From the NCBI RefSeq assembly GCF_001294535.1, contig NZ_LGIC01000061.1, forward strand, positions 186,001-250,000: DNA of 64,000 nt. The letters are read 5' to 3'. Shown in pieces: positions 34,291 through 43,282 of the stretch (position 1 is its first letter; every line of letters starts with the position of its first letter). Source of the stretch: Cypionkella psychrotolerans (lineage in GTDB: Bacteria > Pseudomonadota > Alphaproteobacteria > Rhodobacterales > Rhodobacteraceae). Made by a program: the position numbers and the translations under genes. The notes below the pieces were generated by a model that searched no databases, was not told the origin of the DNA, and was given only the letters and a program-made list of their open reading frames with translations.

Positions 34291-34319
34291 CTTGCAGGGT
34301 CAAATCAGCCTGCCTATAT
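34291..34319 (+). promoter_or_regulatory. Probable RpoH (sigma-32) heat-shock promoter of dnaK
   Basis: CTTGCAG at 34291-34297 and CCTATAT at 34313-34319, 15 bases apart, match the alphaproteobacterial RpoH pattern (CTTG ... CYTATNT). It lies about 111 bases before the dnaK start. No CIRCE-type inverted repeat is visible, so control is by sigma factor rather than HrcA. Confidence 0.7.
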
Positions 34320-34429
34320 ACGCCCAGAAGCCGGAAACGGGCAGTAGCCCTTCCGGGTCTCATGGGATCGGGACGGAATGCCTGTTTGGGTTCCGCACCA
34401 CAACATCGCCGAAGGAAAGGGACCTACTT

Positions 34430-36337
34430 ATGGCCAAAGTCATTGGGATTGACCTCGGGACGACCAACTCTTGCGTCGCCATCATGGACGGATCGCAACC
34501 CCGGATCATCGAAAACTCGGAAGGCGCGCGCACCACGCCGTCTATCGTCGCCTATACGGAGACAGAGCGTCTGGTCGGCCAAGCTGCCAAACGGCAGGCT
34601 GTCACCAACGCCAGCAACACGATCTTCGCCGTCAAGCGTTTGATTGGTCGTCGGCATGACGATCCGGTTATCGTTAAAGACCAGAAGAACATGCCCTACA
34701 AGATCGTCAACGGTGGCAACGGCGATGCTTGGGTCGAAGTGCGCGGTGAGAAGTATTCCCCGGCGCAGGTTTCGGCTGTCATCCTGCAAAAGATGAAAGA
34801 AACCGCTGAAAGCTACTTGGGCGAAACCGTCACCCAGGCCGTGATCACGGTGCCTGCCTATTTCAACGACGCGCAACGCCAAGCCACCAAAGACGCGGGC
34901 CGCATCGCCGGTCTGGAAGTGCTGCGCATCATCAACGAGCCGACCGCAGCTGCTTTGGCCTACGGTCTGGACAAAAAAGAAGCCCGCACCATCGCGGTTT
35001 ATGACCTTGGCGGCGGTACGTTCGATATCACCATTCTGGAAATCGACGATGGCTTGTTTGAGGTCAAATCCACCAACGGCGACACCTTCCTTGGTGGTGA
35101 AGACTTCGATATGCGCATCGTCAATTACTTGGCGGATGAGTTCAAGAAAGAGCACGGCGTTGATCTGTCCTTGGACAAGATGGCGCTGCAACGCCTGAAA
35201 GAAGCTGCCGAGAAAGCGAAGATCGAGCTTTCGTCCAGCCAGCAGACTGAAATCAACCAGCCGTTCATCTCGATGGACAAAAACACCGGCCAGCCGCTGC
35301 ACTTGGTGGTCAAGCTGACCCGTGCCAAGCTGGAATCTTTGGTCGATGATCTGGTCAAAAAGTCGATGAAGCCCTGCGCTGCTGCGTTGAAAGACGCTGG
35401 CATCTCTATCGGCGACATCGACGAAGTGGTTCTGGTCGGCGGTATGACCCGGATGCCGCGCGTTCTGGAAGAAGTCACCAAATTCTTCGGCAAAGAGCCG
35501 CATAAGGGTGTGAACCCGGATGAAGTCGTGGCCGCTGGCGCTGCGATCCAAGCAGGTGTGCTGCAAGGCGACGTCAAAGACGTTGTCCTGCTCGACGTGA
35601 CTCCGCTGTCCTTGGGCATTGAAACCCTTGGCGGCGTGTTCACCCGCCTGATCGACCGCAACACCACGATCCCGACCAAAAAGTCACAGGTGTTCTCGAC
35701 CGCCGAAGACAACCAGAACGCCGTGACTATCCGCGTGTTCCAAGGCGAGCGCGAAATGGCAGCCGACAACAAGATGCTGGGCCAGTTCAATCTGGAGCAC
35801 ATCCCGCCGGCCCCGCGTGGTTTGCCCCAGATCGAGGTAACGTTTGATATTGATGCCAACGGCATCGTGTCGGTGAAAGCCAAAGACAAAGGTACTAACA
35901 AAGAGCAAGCGATCACCATTCAAGCCTCGGGCGGCCTGTCCGACGAGGATATTGAGAAAATGGTGAAAGACGCTGAGGCTAATGCCGAGTCGGATAAAGA
36001 ACGTAAAGAGCTGGTGGAATCGAAGAATCAGGCCGAAAGCCTGCTGCATTCGACCAAACGCTCGTTGGCGGAACACTCCGACAAGGTTGATCCTTCGACC
36101 GTTGAAGTGATCGAACTGGCAATGTCGGCGCTGGAAGATGCGCTGGCGACTGAAAATGCTGGCAAGATCAAGGGCGGCATCCAGAACCTGACCGAAGCGG
36201 CGATGAAGCTGGGCGAGGCGATCTACAAAGCCTCGGCAGACCAAGCCGACGGTAAGGATGAGGATGATCAGCGCGGCGTGGATGAAGACATCATCGACGC
36301 TGACTTCGAAGATCTCGGGAACAACAAGCGGAAGTAA
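34430..36337 (+). CDS. dnaK: Molecular chaperone DnaK (Hsp70)
   Basis: A 635-residue Hsp70. The ATPase domain holds [13 protein letters not shown] (residues 6-18), [20 protein letters not shown], and [14 protein letters not shown]. The substrate-binding domain begins after [14 protein letters not shown] near residue 390. The C-terminus ends with the acidic tail [12 protein letters not shown] before a basic cap. The start at 34430 follows GAAGGAAAGG. Codon choice is more even than in neighbours, as expected for high expression. It is followed by a hairpin and dnaJ. Confidence 0.98.
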   Translation: MAKVIGIDLGTTNSCVAIMDGSQPRIIENSEGARTTPSIVAYTETERLVGQAAKRQAVTNASNTIFAVKRLIGRRHDDPVIVKDQKNMPYKIVNGGNGDAWVEVRGEKYSPAQVSAVILQKMKETAESYLGETVTQAVITVPAYFNDAQRQATKDAGRIAGLEVLRIINEPTAAALAYGLDKKEARTIAVYDLGGGTFDITILEIDDGLFEVKSTNGDTFLGGEDFDMRIVNYLADEFKKEHGVDLSLDKMALQRLKEAAEKAKIELSSSQQTEINQPFISMDKNTGQPLHLVVKLTRAKLESLVDDLVKKSMKPCAAALKDAGISIGDIDEVVLVGGMTRMPRVLEEVTKFFGKEPHKGVNPDEVVAAGAAIQAGVLQGDVKDVVLLDVTPLSLGIETLGGVFTRLIDRNTTIPTKKSQVFSTAEDNQNAVTIRVFQGEREMAADNKMLGQFNLEHIPPAPRGLPQIEVTFDIDANGIVSVKAKDKGTNKEQAITIQASGGLSDEDIEKMVKDAEANAESDKERKELVESKNQAESLLHSTKRSLAEHSDKVDPSTVEVIELAMSALEDALATENAGKIKGGIQNLTEAAMKLGEAIYKASADQADGKDEDDQRGVDEDIIDADFEDLGNNKRK

Positions 36338-36356
36338 GCCGCCAGGAACGAAAACA

Positions 36357-36380
36357 GGGCGGCCCAGCTAAGGGCCGCCC
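36357..36380 (+). terminator. Hairpin between dnaK and dnaJ
   Basis: A 9-bp perfect stem GGGCGGCCC/GGGCCGCCC (36357-36365 with 36372-36380) around a 6-base loop, without a T run. It probably attenuates or protects, keeping DnaJ below DnaK. Confidence 0.65.
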
Positions 36381-36407
36381 TGCCGCGTTCCCGTGAAGGG
36401 GTTTTGC

Positions 36408-37556
36408 ATGGCAAAGCGCGATTACTACGACATTCTGGGTGCCTCGAAGGGTGCTTCCGCCGAGGATTTGAAGAAGGCTTACCGGGTGAAAGCGAAAGAG
36501 CTTCACCCCGACCGCAATTCCGACAATCCCAACGCCGAAGCCCAGTTCAAAGAACTGAACGAAGCCTATGAGGTGATGAAAGACGCCGATAAAAAGGCGG
36601 CCTACGACCGCTATGGCCATGCGGCCTTTGAAGGTGGCATGGGCGGCGGCGGTCAACGTGGTGGCTATGCGGGCGGCAATGGCGATTTCGCAAGCGCCTT
36701 CTCGGATGTGTTCGAAGATCTGTTCGGTAACTTCACCGGTGGCCGTGGCGGTGGCGGGCGCTCGCGCGCCCAGCGTGGGTCTGACCTGCGCTACAATCTG
36801 CGTGTCAGCATGGAAGAAGCCTTTGCGGGCGTTCAGAAAACCATCAACGTGCCAACCTCTGTGACCTGTGACATCTGCCACGGCACCGGGGCGGAAGGCG
36901 GTGCTGAACCCGTCACCTGCCCCACCTGCTCCGGCATGGGCAAGGTCCGCGCGCAGCAAGGTTTCTTCACCGTGGAACGCACCTGCCCCACTTGTAACGG
37001 TGCGGGACAGATGGTGAAAAACCCCTGCAAAAACTGCGCAGGGCATGGCCGGGTTGAGAAAGATCGTTCGTTGTCGGTCAACATCCCGGCAGGGGTGGAA
37101 ACTGGCACCCGCATCCGTTTGGCGGGCGAAGGCGAAGCCGGGATGCGCGGCGGCCCGTCGGGTGATCTCTACATCTTCATCGAGATGAAAGAGCACGCGA
37201 TTTTCCAACGCGACGGCGTGCATCTGTTCTGCCGCGTGCCGATCACTCTGGCGACGGCGGCTTTGGGTGGTGAGATCGAAGTGCCCACGATCGACGGCGG
37301 AAAATCCCGTGTCAAAGTGCCTGCGGGCGCGCAAACCGGCAAGCAAATGCGCCTGCGCGCCAAGGGCATGCCCGCGCTGCGTGGTGGTGGCTCGGGCGAT
37401 ATGGTGATCGAATTGGCGGTGGAAACCCCCGTCAACCTGACCACGCGCCAGAAAGAAATCCTGCGCGAGTTTGATACGCTGGCGACGGATAACAACCCGG
37501 AAGGCTCGTCGTTCTTCTCCAAAGTCAAAGGCTTTTGGGACGGAATGAAAAGCTAA
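36408..37556 (+). CDS. dnaJ: Co-chaperone DnaJ (Hsp40)
   Basis: A 382-residue type I Hsp40. The J domain (residues 1-70) has the HPD motif in [12 protein letters not shown] Gly-rich linker follows ([15 protein letters not shown]), then four CxxCxGxG zinc repeats ([32 protein letters not shown], about residues 152-215) and the C-terminal beta-barrels. It stimulates DnaK's ATPase and delivers clients. It converges with the MttB-family gene across a hairpin. Confidence 0.98.
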   Translation: MAKRDYYDILGASKGASAEDLKKAYRVKAKELHPDRNSDNPNAEAQFKELNEAYEVMKDADKKAAYDRYGHAAFEGGMGGGGQRGGYAGGNGDFASAFSDVFEDLFGNFTGGRGGGGRSRAQRGSDLRYNLRVSMEEAFAGVQKTINVPTSVTCDICHGTGAEGGAEPVTCPTCSGMGKVRAQQGFFTVERTCPTCNGAGQMVKNPCKNCAGHGRVEKDRSLSVNIPAGVETGTRIRLAGEGEAGMRGGPSGDLYIFIEMKEHAIFQRDGVHLFCRVPITLATAALGGEIEVPTIDGGKSRVKVPAGAQTGKQMRLRAKGMPALRGGGSGDMVIELAVETPVNLTTRQKEILREFDTLATDNNPEGSSFFSKVKGFWDGMKS

Positions 37557-37561
37557 ATCAA

Positions 37562-37581
37562 GGCGGGCAGCGATGCCCGCC
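37562..37581. terminator. Bidirectional hairpin between dnaJ and the MttB-family gene
   Basis: An 8-bp perfect stem GGCGGGCA/TGCCCGCC with a GCGA (GNRA) tetraloop lies between the two convergent stop codons and touches the last base of the minus-strand gene. It likely serves both transcripts and marks the left edge of the amine-type cluster. Confidence 0.6.
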
Positions 37582-39113
37582 TAATTCATTGGCGCACCGC
37601 CTTCTTCTTTGCGCCGCGCCACAAAAGCCGCCAAAGCCTCATCAATCGCAGGGTCCAGTGGTGGCTGCTCGTACTCCACAAGCAGTTGTTTCCACACCAG
37701 ATTGGCTCGCTCGCGCGTCTTGATGCCACCCTTGCCCAGCCATGTCGTATGGTTGTCCCAATTCGACAGCAGCGGCGTGTAGAACGCCTGTTCATAACGG
37801 CTCATCGTGTGTTCTGATCCAAAGAAATGCCCGCCCGACCCCACTTCACGGATCGCATCGAAGGCCAAGGTCGCCTCATCCACCACCAGCGGCTTGAAAT
37901 ATTCCTGCATCATTTGCAGCATTTCGGCATCGACAATCAGCTTCTCAAAACTCGCCGTCAGCCCGCCATGCAGCCAGCCAGCCGCGTGTTCGATCAGATG
38001 TGCCCCGCCCATCATCGCGCCCCATAGCGACATCTGGGATTCATACGCCGCCTGCGCATCGACCTCATTCGCCGCATTCACATTCGACGACCGGAACGGC
38101 ACCCCAATCAGCCGCGCGAGTTGTCCCGAAGCCTGCGCCGCCTTGGTATATTCCGGCGTGCCGAACGCAGGCGCACCGGATCGCATATCGACGTTTGAGG
38201 TAAACCCGCCATACATCACCGGCACCCCCTTTCGCACGATCTGGGTCAAAGCAATCCCCACCATCGCCTCGGCATGCTGCATCACCAACGCCCCCGCCAG
38301 CGTCACCGGGCTCATCGCGCCTGCCAAGGTAAACGGGGTGATCACCACCACCTGACCAAACTCTGCCATCATCATCAGCCCTTCGGCCATCGGAATATCC
38401 AACTGCAACGGCGAGTTGGTGTTGATGATACCTAGCAGACAGGGCCGATCCCGCAGCCCCTCTGGCGTGGTGCTCAAACTGATCGCCGCCATCTCGATAC
38501 CATCTAGGGTGCGCTGCTGGCCCAAAGTTTCCGTCTGCCAGTTCTTGTCCAACAGCTGGATTTGCGCATGAAAACAGTCGAGGTAACGGGTATTCGGAGG
38601 CAGATCCATCGGCTCAAACGGATTGCCGCCGCTTTGGTGGATCACGTTCAGGCTTTGCACCAGCTTCAGATAATCCTGCATTTCGGCAAAGGTGCCATTC
38701 CTGCGACCGCCATCATTGTCCATCACATAGGCCGGCCCACCGACCGAGGCGAACACACAATCCGCGCCACCGAACCGCAGGCTCCGCGCCGGATTGCGCG
38801 CCTCCAGCCTAAAGCTACGCGGCACCGTCGACAGCAAACTGCCGACCAAATCCGCATCCAGCCGCACCGTGTCACCCGAAACCTCTGCTCCCGCCCGTGC
38901 GAACAAGTCCCGCGCGCGAGGCTCCAGCACCGCCATGCCAATCTCGGCCAGCACCCGCAGGGCGGAGTTGTGGATCGCCATGACATGATCCGTCGACAGC
39001 ACTTCGGTGGGCGCGTAGGGGCGCGGCACCTGCCCGAATGGCGTTTGATGTAGCGTGCCCATGGTGCGCGGGCCACGGGTAGCGCTGCGTTTGCGCGGGG
39101 CGGAATCGGTCAT
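37581..39113 (-). CDS. Trimethylamine methyltransferase (MttB) family protein, non-pyrrolysine
   Basis: A 510-residue MttB-superfamily barrel protein with typical blocks (LRVLAEIGMAVLEPRARDLF; VGGPAYVMDNDGG; EHAAGWLHGGLTASFEKL). The frame has no in-frame amber codon, so it belongs to the pyrrolysine-free branch that includes glycine-betaine methyltransferase MtgB. Such enzymes pass a methyl group from a quaternary amine to a corrinoid protein. No corrinoid protein or MtgA-like gene is next to it. It overlaps the TMADH-like gene by 4 bases, so the two are co-translated. N-methyl substrate inferred; exact compound unknown. Confidence 0.85.
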   Translation of the reverse strand: MTDSAPRKRSATRGPRTMGTLHQTPFGQVPRPYAPTEVLSTDHVMAIHNSALRVLAEIGMAVLEPRARDLFARAGAEVSGDTVRLDADLVGSLLSTVPRSFRLEARNPARSLRFGGADCVFASVGGPAYVMDNDGGRRNGTFAEMQDYLKLVQSLNVIHQSGGNPFEPMDLPPNTRYLDCFHAQIQLLDKNWQTETLGQQRTLDGIEMAAISLSTTPEGLRDRPCLLGIINTNSPLQLDIPMAEGLMMMAEFGQVVVITPFTLAGAMSPVTLAGALVMQHAEAMVGIALTQIVRKGVPVMYGGFTSNVDMRSGAPAFGTPEYTKAAQASGQLARLIGVPFRSSNVNAANEVDAQAAYESQMSLWGAMMGGAHLIEHAAGWLHGGLTASFEKLIVDAEMLQMMQEYFKPLVVDEATLAFDAIREVGSGGHFFGSEHTMSRYEQAFYTPLLSNWDNHTTWLGKGGIKTRERANLVWKQLLVEYEQPPLDPAIDEALAAFVARRKEEGGAPMN

Positions 39114-41137
39114 AGCAATCCTTTCAACGGCGGTTTTTCGCGCCGCAACACAGGCTCCACTGCCGCGCCAAATCCCCGCGCAAAGCGGTGCGCCGAATAG
39201 ACCGCATCGGCGATGGAGGATGGTTGCAAACAGTCCCCCACGCGTGAAACGGCAATGCCAGCGGCCATCAATGGCGCATAAAGATCATCCACGGGCAGCC
39301 GCCCCGTCACTGCAATCAGCGTCCCGCAAAAGCGTTCTGTCACGCGTCCAGTATAGGCGCAGGCCAACCGCACAACCCCAGCCGCCTGCCCGACCAGCAG
39401 ATGCGAGGCGACAATCTCGACTCCTGCCTCCAGCAACTGCGTTTGCACAAAGCCTTGCTCATCCGTCAGCGCTGTCCAGCTTGAGGCCATCGCATGGGGG
39501 GTCACATAGCAAACCGGATGCCCTTGCGCCCGCAGCCGTTCCGCCAGCGCCCCGCCCATGAAATAATGCTCGTCATCATAGATCACCGCCGGGCCATTTA
39601 CCGTAGCCCCCGCAAAAACATCATCAGGCGTCAGCGACTCAGGCAAATCCAACACCTGCATCCCCGTCACCCCCACACCATCCCGCCGCCAGCGCGAGCC
39701 TGTTGCCAGCACCACATGATCCGCGCCGAAATCGACAATGTCGCCCGCCGTCATCTCGCTACCCGGATAGACCTGCACATTGTCCAGCTTGCCGATCATA
39801 TGCGCCCGCCAATCGCGCACCCGGATCCACGTTCCCAAACCGGGCAGCGTCGATTCCCGCAAAATCCGCCCGCCCAACGCGCTCCCAGATTCAGCCAAAC
39901 TCACCTCGGCCCCACGCCGCCCCAAACTCAGCGCCGCCTCTAGCCCCGCTGGCCCAGCCCCCACCACCAGCACCTTTTGCCGCTTTGGCAGCACCGCAAT
40001 CCGTTCAGGATGCCAGCCCTGCCGCCACTCCTCGGCCATCGTCGGGTTTTGCGTGCAGCGCAGATGCACCGCCTCGTTGTTCGCGGCACGGCACATATTG
40101 CAGCCGATGCACTCGCGGATCTCATCGGCCCGACCTTCGCGGATTTTCAACGGCAGAAACGGGTCGGCGATGGAGGGCCTTGCTGCCCCGATGAAATCCT
40201 GCACGCCACGCTTGATCTGCGCCACCATCGTCTCGGGTGAGGTGAACCGCCCAACCGAAACCACCGGCTTCGTGGTCAAGCTTTTCACAAACGCCACATA
40301 AGGCTCCTGAAATCCCTCACCGCTGAACCGCGCCGATTTGCTGTCATTGCCCAGCGCCCCTGCGATGTTCACATCCCACAGGTCCGGCAGTTCCGCGAGC
40401 ATCTCAATCACCTCGCGCCCCTCGCCTGCGCTGGTGATGCCGCGCGGACCGTGCAATTCGTCCACCGCCAACCGCACCGCCACCGCACAAGTATCGCCAA
40501 CAGCTTCTTTGGTATCCTCAATCATCTCACGCAGCAGCCGCGCCCGATTCTCCAAGCTGCCGCCATAGGCATCCCCACGGGTGTTGCTGCGGCCTGACAG
40601 GAACTGAAACGGCAGATAGTCGTGCCCGGCGTAGACGTAAATTATATCAAACCCAGCCCGCTTGGCCCGCAGTGCCGCGTCGCGCTGCCATCCGCGAAAC
40701 GCCTTAATATCGCTGGCATCCATCGCCCGCGCCGTCGTCGGCAGATGGAACATCGCCGGTTGAATGTCTGGCGAAATACCCGGTACACGTGTCATCCGGT
40801 TCGACGCATGTGCCCCACCATGCCACAGCTCAATCCCTGCCAGACTGCCATGCGCATGGATCGCATCGGCGGTCAGCGCCAGCGCTGGAATGTCGCTGTC
40901 ATCCCACAAAGTCAGAAAGCCATGCGGGCTGTCGTCCGAGGTCGGATGGATCGAGCAATACTCGGTGCAGACTACGCCCCAGCCGCCTTCTGCCTTGATC
41001 CCGCGCAACGCCGCCCCGGCTTGTGGGCGTTGCCAGCCCAAACCAGTGGCGTGCGGAGTCTGGTAAAACCGATTCGGCGCAGTGACCGGCCCGATCTTCA
41101 CAGGCTCAAACAAGATCGCGTGGGTGGGGTCCATCAT
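39110..41137 (-). CDS. Trimethylamine dehydrogenase-like FMN/[4Fe-4S]/FAD-fold oxidoreductase
   Basis: A 675-residue protein with the TMADH layout: an old-yellow-enzyme FMN barrel (residues 1-340), the iron-sulfur motif CIGCNMC followed by a fourth Cys after HLR (about 345-363), and a C-terminal dinucleotide-binding region (VLVVGAGPAGLEAALSLGRR). TMADH holds FMN on a Cys in RFYQVPHC; here the segment is RFYQTPHA, so the covalent flavin Cys is replaced by Ala. The substrate-pocket pair YVYAGHDYLP (Tyr and His) is kept. It likely oxidatively demethylates a secondary or tertiary amine. Divergent from the hydrolase gene across a 117-base control region. Confidence 0.88.
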   Translation of the reverse strand: MMDPTHAILFEPVKIGPVTAPNRFYQTPHATGLGWQRPQAGAALRGIKAEGGWGVVCTEYCSIHPTSDDSPHGFLTLWDDSDIPALALTADAIHAHGSLAGIELWHGGAHASNRMTRVPGISPDIQPAMFHLPTTARAMDASDIKAFRGWQRDAALRAKRAGFDIIYVYAGHDYLPFQFLSGRSNTRGDAYGGSLENRARLLREMIEDTKEAVGDTCAVAVRLAVDELHGPRGITSAGEGREVIEMLAELPDLWDVNIAGALGNDSKSARFSGEGFQEPYVAFVKSLTTKPVVSVGRFTSPETMVAQIKRGVQDFIGAARPSIADPFLPLKIREGRADEIRECIGCNMCRAANNEAVHLRCTQNPTMAEEWRQGWHPERIAVLPKRQKVLVVGAGPAGLEAALSLGRRGAEVSLAESGSALGGRILRESTLPGLGTWIRVRDWRAHMIGKLDNVQVYPGSEMTAGDIVDFGADHVVLATGSRWRRDGVGVTGMQVLDLPESLTPDDVFAGATVNGPAVIYDDEHYFMGGALAERLRAQGHPVCYVTPHAMASSWTALTDEQGFVQTQLLEAGVEIVASHLLVGQAAGVVRLACAYTGRVTERFCGTLIAVTGRLPVDDLYAPLMAAGIAVSRVGDCLQPSSIADAVYSAHRFARGFGAAVEPVLRREKPPLKGLL

Positions 41138-41146
41138 CGCCTCAGT

Positions 41147-41156
41147 GTTGAATGAT
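41147..41156. promoter_or_regulatory. Putative operator half-site at the TMADH-like promoter
   Basis: GTTGAATGAT is an inverted copy (one mismatch) of the element at 41234-41243. It lies just past the -10 box of the minus-strand promoter, ten bases from the start codon, where a bound repressor would block transcription. The core TTGAA resembles known BetI half-sites, and a BetI-like gene closes the cluster. Confidence 0.5.
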
Positions 41157-41159
41157 CGT

Positions 41160-41189
41160 ATAGTATTAGTGTATTTATCTATGCGTCAA
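41160..41189 (-). promoter_or_regulatory. Sigma-70-type promoter of the TMADH-like/MttB operon
   Basis: On the minus strand TTGACG (41184-41189) and TACTAT (41160-41165) are 18 bases apart. The transcript would have a leader of about 15 bases. Confidence 0.6.
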
Positions 41190-41205
41190 TGCCCTTAAAT
41201 TTATG

Positions 41206-41233
41206 TTGCCAAACGCAATCGTCTTGTTAAATT
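41206..41233 (+). promoter_or_regulatory. Sigma-70-type promoter of the hydrolase/ABC operon
   Basis: TTGCCA (41206-41211) and TAAATT (41228-41233) are 16 bases apart, followed at once by the putative operator half-site and then the ribosome site AGAGGA. Confidence 0.5.
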
Positions 41234-41243
41234 ATCGTTCAAC
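41234..41243. promoter_or_regulatory. Putative operator half-site at the hydrolase promoter
   Basis: ATCGTTCAAC, the reverse complement of GTTGAACGAT, mirrors 41147-41156. It lies immediately after the -10 box and 11 bases before the start codon, so the two divergent promoters have the same arrangement. Confidence 0.5.
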
Positions 41244-41254
41244 AAGAGGATAGC

Positions 41255-43279
41255 ATGACGCAAATTCAAACCGAGTTCCCGCATCAGGTGCAGATCGTCG
41301 AAACCCTCTGGGTGCCGTTGCCGGATGGCACGCAGCTGGCGGCAAAGCTGTGGCTGCCCGTTACCGCACTGACGGAGGCGACTCCGGTTCCGGTGCTGCT
41401 GGAATACCTGCCATATCGGTTGCGCGACGGCACCCGCACCCGCGATCAGGGCCTGCATATGTATGTGGCAGGGCATGGCTATGCCTGCATCCGGCTGGAC
41501 ATTCGCGGCACGGGCGACTCCGAGGGGATCATCACAGGCGAATATACCGAGCAGGAACAGCTTGACGGTGTCGCCGCGATAGAATGGTTGGCGCAGCAAC
41601 CGTGGTGCGATGGGCAAGTGTCGATGATCGGCATTTCTTGGGGCGGCTTCAATGGCTTACAAATCGCCGCCCGTCAGCCCGCCGCGCTGAAATCTATAAT
41701 CACCGTGGGGTCAACCGACGACCGCTACGCAACCGATATTCACTGGGTCGGCGGCTGTCTTTCCAAAGACAATTTCGACTGGTCCGCCACGATGTTTTCC
41801 GGCAACGACCTGCCGCCTGATCCGCAAATTGTCGGTGAGGCGTGGCGCGCAATGTGGATGCAGCGCATCCAAGCCAACCAGCCGTGGATCATCGAGTGGC
41901 TGCACCATCAGCGCCGCGATGATTACTGGAAACAGGGTTCGATCTGCGAGGATTTTTCTGCCATCACAATCCCGGTCTATGCCATCAGCGGCTGGGCCGA
42001 CAATTACTCCGAAGCCGTGCCGCGCCTGCTGGCGAACCTGACAGGCCCCCGCCTTGGCCTGATCGGCCCTTGGGCGCACAGTTACCCGCACGAAGTCACT
42101 GTTGAGCCCGCCATCGGCTGGCTGCAAGAACTGGTGCGCTGGCTGGATCATTGGACCAAGGCCATCGACACCGGCATGATGGATCAGCCGATGTATCGCG
42201 TCTGGATGCAGGACCATGTGCCGCCGCAAACCTGCTATCTCGAACGCCCCGGTCGTTGGGTGGCTGAAGACATTTGGCCCTCACCCCGCATCCAACCCGA
42301 ACGGCTAACCCTTGGCACGCACGGCGTTCTAGGTGGCACGGGTTCCGGCACCCAACACATCTGCTCGCCGCTCTGGGTCGGCCTGACTGCCGGAGAAGTC
42401 GGCCGCTACGGCAACGATGCCGACTGGCCCACCGATCAGCGCGAGGATGATGGCGGCTCGCTGGTATTCACCACCGCGCCCCTGCTTGAGGCCAAAGAGC
42501 TCCTCGGCGCGCCACAACTGCACTTGCGCTTCTCCAGCGACAAACCCCAAGCCCTCGTCGCCGTCCGCCTGAACGATATCGCCCCCGATGGCCGCTCTAC
42601 CCGCGTTAGCATCGGCCTGCTGAACCTGACCCACCGCGACAGCCACGAACATGCCGCAGCCCTGATCCCCGGCCAAACCTACATCGCCACCGTTGACTTA
42701 GACGACATTGCCCACGCCTTCCCGCCCGGCCACCGCATCGCAGTATCAATCTCCACCACCTACTACCCGATCGCTTGGCCCTCACCCGAGCTTGCCACCC
42801 TCACCATCCACCTCGGCGAAAGCCACCTAGAACTCCCCATCCGCCCCGCAAACCCCAAAGATGCCACCCTCCCCACCTTCGGCCCCGCCATCCGCGCGCC
42901 ACAAACCCCGCACATCTATCACCCGGTCGAAAACCCACCGAAGCGCCGTGTCACCCGAGACCTGCTGTCGGGCAAAATGACTGTCGATTTCCCGCGCTGG
43001 ACCTATTCCAAAACCATGCCCGACATTGGCCAAACACAAACCGCCACAGGTATCATCAGCCACGAAATCACCGACGGCGACCCGCTCTCTGCCGTCACCC
43101 TCACCGACTACCGCGTCACCATGCAGTTCCCGCAAACCACCATTCACCACCATTCCACCGGGCGGATGTCCTGCACCGCCACCCATTTCCGCGTCGAGCA
43201 AACCCTGAAAATCCACGAAGCCGACACCCTGATCTTCGAGCGTACATGGGATGAGGAGATCGCGCGTGACATGGTCTGA
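41255..43279 (+). CDS. CocE/NonD-family hydrolase (X-Pro dipeptidyl-peptidase S15-like)
   Basis: A 674-residue alpha/beta hydrolase. The N-terminal catalytic domain has IRLDIRGTGDSEG (near residue 87) and the nucleophile elbow MIGISWGGFNG (near 125-135). A later Asp/His pair is plausible in YAISGWADNY and LIGPWAHSYP. The C-terminal jellyroll (from about 400) is typical of S15 members. These enzymes cleave esters or amides such as cocaine or glutaryl-7-ACA, or Xaa-Pro bonds. No signal peptide is visible, so it acts in the cytoplasm on what the adjoining importer brings in. It heads the transporter operon, the permease starting three bases after its stop. Confidence 0.87.
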   Translation: MTQIQTEFPHQVQIVETLWVPLPDGTQLAAKLWLPVTALTEATPVPVLLEYLPYRLRDGTRTRDQGLHMYVAGHGYACIRLDIRGTGDSEGIITGEYTEQEQLDGVAAIEWLAQQPWCDGQVSMIGISWGGFNGLQIAARQPAALKSIITVGSTDDRYATDIHWVGGCLSKDNFDWSATMFSGNDLPPDPQIVGEAWRAMWMQRIQANQPWIIEWLHHQRRDDYWKQGSICEDFSAITIPVYAISGWADNYSEAVPRLLANLTGPRLGLIGPWAHSYPHEVTVEPAIGWLQELVRWLDHWTKAIDTGMMDQPMYRVWMQDHVPPQTCYLERPGRWVAEDIWPSPRIQPERLTLGTHGVLGGTGSGTQHICSPLWVGLTAGEVGRYGNDADWPTDQREDDGGSLVFTTAPLLEAKELLGAPQLHLRFSSDKPQALVAVRLNDIAPDGRSTRVSIGLLNLTHRDSHEHAAALIPGQTYIATVDLDDIAHAFPPGHRIAVSISTTYYPIAWPSPELATLTIHLGESHLELPIRPANPKDATLPTFGPAIRAPQTPHIYHPVENPPKRRVTRDLLSGKMTVDFPRWTYSKTMPDIGQTQTATGIISHEITDGDPLSAVTLTDYRVTMQFPQTTIHHHSTGRMSCTATHFRVEQTLKIHEADTLIFERTWDEEIARDMV

Positions 43280-43282
43280 CCG

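Noticed and set aside
37581-39113. Pyrrolysine-containing MttB
   Set aside because: The frame has no in-frame amber codon, and no pyl genes are near, so it is the pyrrolysine-free branch.
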